Positions 6,445 through 8,572 of a stretch of DNA of 8,572 bases are shown here, one piece after another. Position 1 is the stretch's first letter. Each line of letters opens with the position of its first letter. The notes under the pieces are model-generated. The model was not told where the DNA came from. It was given only the letters and a program-made list of their open reading frames with translations, and made no database searches. Position numbers and translations under genes: made by a program. This stretch comes from an uncultured Clostridia bacterium (GTDB lineage: Bacteria; Bacillota; Clostridia; Oscillospirales; Oscillospiraceae), in assembly GCA_945635805.1 (NCBI GenBank), contig CALZCW010000018.1, positions 1 to 8,572 on the forward strand, in the 5' to 3' direction.

Positions 6445-6466
6445 GGGCGGACGACTCTGTCCGCCC
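6445..6466 (+). repeat. Palindrome 3 of 3, infB-rbfA gap
   Basis: A perfect 8-bp stem, GGGCGGAC (6445-6452) with GTCCGCCC (6459-6466), has a GACTCT loop. It is preceded by CCCGTAG and followed by G. The form GTAGGGGCGG...CCGCCCG resembles abundant intergenic palindromes that I recall from Oscillospirales genomes; this link is from memory and was not searched. No T-run follows, so it is not a good terminator. Confidence 0.65.
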
Positions 6467-6479
6467 GTGCAAGCTGCCT

Positions 6480-6503
6480 GTAGTTTTATTTGCTGCAAAC
6501 TAC
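6480..6503 (+). promoter_or_regulatory. Hairpin just upstream of the rbfA ribosome binding site
   Basis: An inverted repeat, GTAGTTT (6480-6486) with AAACTAC (6497-6503), encloses a 10-nt loop and ends five bases before the AGGAGG (6509-6514) of rbfA. It leaves the ribosome binding site single-stranded and could mark an RNA-processing site or a cold-sensitive structure. Both roles are inference. The stem is AU-rich and modest. Confidence 0.4.
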
Positions 6504-6520
6504 TACCAAGGAGGAACACT

Positions 6521-6898
6521 ATGGCATCCAACCGTATCGGACGCATCAACGAAGAGATCCAGCGTGAGCTGGCCGACCTCCTGCGTGAGCTGAAGGACCC
6601 CCGTGTCCACAAGACCATGCTGTCCATCACCCGCGTGGAGACCACCCCCGATCTGCGCTATGCCAAGGTCTATGTCTCGCTGCTGGACAAGGAATTTACC
6701 AAGGAGACTCTGGCAGGGCTCCATTCTTCCGGCGGCTATCTGCGCAGAGCTTTGGGCAAGAACCTGCAGCTTCGTTATACGCCGGAGCTGCAATGGCAGG
6801 CGGACGACTCCATCGTCCAGGGCGCCCATATTCTCGACATCCTCTCCAAGCTGGACATCCCGGAGGACACGGAAGATGATACCACTGACCCTTCCTGA
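6521..6898 (+). CDS. rbfA: 30S ribosome-binding factor RbfA
   Basis: RbfA is a KH-like protein that binds immature 30S subunits near the 16S rRNA 5' helix and is needed for late maturation, notably in the cold. The 125-residue product matches the family from end to end: RIGRINEEIQRELADLLRE (5-23), then DPRV (26-29), the strand pair TMLSITRVETTPDLRYAKVYVSLL, GYLRRALGKNLQLRYTPEL and a final helix ending in KLDIPE. The frame is open far upstream, running through the palindrome region and into the 3' end of infB. The ATG at 6521 is chosen because AGGAGG (6509-6514) sits 6 bases before it and the family homology starts there. The acidic C-terminal tail (EDTEDDTTDPS) overlaps the start of nrnA by 23 nt, which suggests translational coupling. 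Confidence 0.95.
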   Translation: MASNRIGRINEEIQRELADLLRELKDPRVHKTMLSITRVETTPDLRYAKVYVSLLDKEFTKETLAGLHSSGGYLRRALGKNLQLRYTPELQWQADDSIVQGAHILDILSKLDIPEDTEDDTTDPS

Positions 6899-7832
6899 GA
6901 CCGCCGGCTTCCTGCGGGAGCACGACAACTATATTATGTTAACTCACCGGCGTCCTGACGGTGACACCATCGGCTGTGCGGCAGCTCTCTGCGGCGGACT
7001 GCGAAAGCTGGGAAAACAGGCATATGTCCTGGAAAATCCCCAGTTTACTGAGAAATTCCGCCCATATTTGGAAGGGCTGACCATTCCGGCCATCCCCGAT
7101 AACGCCGTCTTGGTCGCCACTGATATTGCCACGGGGAAGCTGATGCCCCTTTCGGCAGAAGATTATGTAAACCAAGTGGACCTGCGCATCGACCACCACG
7201 GACACGACGACGCTTTCGGCCTCCGGGGCTATGTGGACCCCACGGCGGCTGCCTGCGGCGAGATCATTTTAGACCTGCTGCGCCTGCTTGAGGTCCCGGT
7301 AGATAAGCCCATTGCCGAGGCCCTCTACTGCGCCATTTCCACGGACACCGGCTGCTTCCGCTACAGCAACACGACGGCCCGGACCCTGCGGGCGGCGGCC
7401 GAGTGCAGGGACTGCGGCGCGGACACCTTCGCCGTCAACCAGGTCATGTTTCTGACCAAGCGTCTGGAGCGGCTGAAGCTGGAGGCCTATCTGACGGCGC
7501 ATACCGAGTTCTATGCCGGCGGGAAGGTGGCTGTCAGCGCCATCCCGGAGGCCCTGAAGCTGGAGCTGGGACTGACGGAGGACGACATCGACGACATTTC
7601 CGGCTTCGGCAGGGAGATTGCCGGGGTCCAGATCGGCGTCATGCTCCGGGAGGTGGGCAGTCAGGGGAAGATTTCCGTGCGCACCTCGCCGGCCTACAAC
7701 GCCTCCGCCATCTGCGCCCACTGCGGCGGCGGCGGTCACAAGGCGGCGGCGGGTGCCACCGTTGACGGCGGCCTGAACGGCGCAAAGACGGCGGTTTTGC
7801 AGGCTATTGCCGCAGAGGGAGTAGCTTTGTAA
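6876..7832 (+). CDS. nrnA: DHH/DHHA1 phosphoesterase, NrnA-like (nanoRNase / pAp phosphatase)
   Basis: NrnA-type enzymes degrade very short RNAs and, in several species, dephosphorylate 3'-phosphoadenosine 5'-phosphate using Mn2+. The 318-residue product has the DHH catalytic domain: motif I THRRPDGD (23-30, with H24, D28 and D30), motif II D83 in ATDIATG, motif III DHH (106-108) and motif IV around STDTG. The C-terminal DHHA1 substrate-binding domain ends with GGGGHKAAAG (284-293). Length is typical. The frame is open upstream to 6603. The ATG at 6876 is preferred because GGAGG (6862-6866) lies 9 bases before it and homology starts there. The start overlaps rbfA by 23 nt, and truB begins one base after the stop codon. 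An ICAHC element (279-283) directly before the GGGGH motif puts two cysteines where I would expect hydrophobic residues. The exact substrate cannot be read from the sequence. Confidence 0.92.
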   Translation: MIPLTLPETAGFLREHDNYIMLTHRRPDGDTIGCAAALCGGLRKLGKQAYVLENPQFTEKFRPYLEGLTIPAIPDNAVLVATDIATGKLMPLSAEDYVNQVDLRIDHHGHDDAFGLRGYVDPTAAACGEIILDLLRLLEVPVDKPIAEALYCAISTDTGCFRYSNTTARTLRAAAECRDCGADTFAVNQVMFLTKRLERLKLEAYLTAHTEFYAGGKVAVSAIPEALKLELGLTEDDIDDISGFGREIAGVQIGVMLREVGSQGKISVRTSPAYNASAICAHCGGGGHKAAAGATVDGGLNGAKTAVLQAIAAEGVAL

Positions 7833-8572
7833 ATGGCAAACGGAATTTTGATCGTCGACAAACCGGCGGGCTGGACCAGCCAGGACGTGGTGAGCAAGCT
7901 GCGCGGCGTTTTTCACGAACGGCGTGCCGGTCACGGTGGAACGCTGGATCCCATGGCCACAGGGGTTTTGCCGGTGTTCTTCGGCAGGGCCACGAGGGCC
8001 GTGGAATTTTTTGAACACGCGGAGAAGACCTATGTGGCTACCTTGCGTCTGGGCTGCATCACCGACACCCAGGACAGCACGGGGACAGTCCTGGAGCGCC
8101 GCCCTGTGGAGGTGAGCCGCGCCGCGCTGGAGGAGGTTCTGTCTCGCTTTCTGGGGCAGCAGAGCCAGATTCCACCCATGTATTCTGCCATCAAGGTCGG
8201 CGGGAAGAAGCTCTATGAGCTTGCCCGCAGCGGCAGGGAAGTGGAGCGGAAACCCCGCAGCATCCACATATTTTCCATCGACCTGCTGGAATTTGACGGC
8301 ACGGAGGCGGTCCTTCGCATCCACTGCTCCAAGGGCACCTACGTCCGCACCCTCTGTCACGACATCGGCGCGGCTCTCGGCTGCGGCGGCTGTATGTCGG
8401 CTCTGCGGCGGATACAGGCGGGCATCTGCACCGAGGCCCGGAGCCATACCATGGAAGAAATCCTGGCCTGTGAGGAGCCGGAAACGCTGCTGCTGCCCGT
8501 TGACAGCCTGTTTTCCGCCTATCCGCGGCTGACTTTGACGGCCAACCAGGAGAAGCAGTGCCGCAACGGCGC
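7833..8572 (+). CDS. truB: tRNA pseudouridine-55 synthase TruB (3' end outside window)
   Basis: TruB converts U55 in the T-loop of tRNAs to pseudouridine. The frame is open from the ATG at 7833 to the window end, giving 246 complete residues of a family usually near 300, so the missing part is only the C-terminal portion. Visible marks are GILIVDKPAGWTS (4-16), the catalytic motif GHGGTLDPMATGVLPV (33-48) with catalytic D39, KTY with Y67, PPMYSAIKVGGKKLYELAR (114-132) and KGTYVRTLCHDIG (167-179). The catalytic loop has Gly at position 35 where GHTGTLDP has Thr. The ATG directly follows the nrnA TAA with no gap, and GAGGGAG (7815-7821) lies about 11 bases upstream, so translation is probably coupled. 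This is its usual operon position after rbfA and the DHH gene. Confidence 0.95.
   Translation, partial: MANGILIVDKPAGWTSQDVVSKLRGVFHERRAGHGGTLDPMATGVLPVFFGRATRAVEFFEHAEKTYVATLRLGCITDTQDSTGTVLERRPVEVSRAALEEVLSRFLGQQSQIPPMYSAIKVGGKKLYELARSGREVERKPRSIHIFSIDLLEFDGTEAVLRIHCSKGTYVRTLCHDIGAALGCGGCMSALRRIQAGICTEARSHTMEEILACEEPETLLLPVDSLFSAYPRLTLTANQEKQCRNG

Noticed and set aside
6342..6466. CRISPR-like array in the infB-rbfA gap
   Set aside because: The repeats are diverged palindromes of about 21 bp with irregular spacing (18 and 43 nt between them), and no cas genes are present.
6230..6520. Upstream extension of the rbfA frame into infB
   Set aside because: It crosses the three palindromes and overlaps infB out of frame with nonsense sequence. 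AGGAGG and the family start are at 6521.
6603..6875. Upstream extension of the nrnA frame across rbfA
   Set aside because: The added residues are a frame-shifted reading of rbfA (Ser/Arg/Pro-rich). Homology and the ribosome binding site support 6876.
1..8572. Mobile element or recently transferred island
   Set aside because: There is no transposase, integrase, terminal repeat or target duplication. Base and codon use are uniform across the operon, and the gene order is the standard Firmicutes one.

Overview
This window reads as ordinary chromosomal core DNA of a high-GC, Gram-positive clostridium. The best guess is the Oscillospirales (Oscillospiraceae/Ruminococcaceae-type gut bacteria). This rests on the Firmicutes gene order rimP-nusA-ylxR-ylxQ-infB-rbfA-nrnA-truB, a NusA without C-terminal repeats, strong GGAGG-type ribosome binding sites, GC-rich codon use and the style of the protein sequences. 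The genus cannot be fixed from the sequence alone.

Layout. Positions 1-439 hold a small membrane protein of the putative ABC-transporter type IV (CmpB-like) family on the + strand. A strong bidirectional terminator hairpin (469-520) separates it from a convergent minus-strand gene (554-1414) for an unrecognised protein with about eight membrane helices. Positions 1415-1688 form an AT-rich divergent control region. It has an extended -10 promoter for the minus-strand gene, a near-consensus extended -10 promoter for the rimP operon, a cluster of GGGAA inverted repeats between them, and a short rimP leader with two back-to-back hairpins.

From 1689 to the window end runs one tightly packed co-directional operon: rimP (30S maturation), nusA (transcription elongation/termination), ylxR/rnpM (RNase P modulator family), ylxQ (L7Ae-like RNA-binding protein), infB (IF2), rbfA (30S maturation), nrnA (DHH/DHHA1 phosphoesterase) and truB (tRNA U55 pseudouridine synthase, cut by the window end). 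The products link transcription elongation, ribosome assembly, translation initiation and RNA turnover or modification. Most junctions are short or overlapping. The exception is the 193-nt infB-rbfA gap, which holds three related GGGCGG-type palindromes and a further hairpin before the rbfA ribosome binding site.

I see no mobile element, CRISPR array, tRNA, rRNA or defence system, and no evidence of an undescribed multi-gene system. The points most worth a second look are non-coding: the triple palindrome, the rimP leader hairpins, the GGGAA half-site cluster, and a possible internal start in infB.
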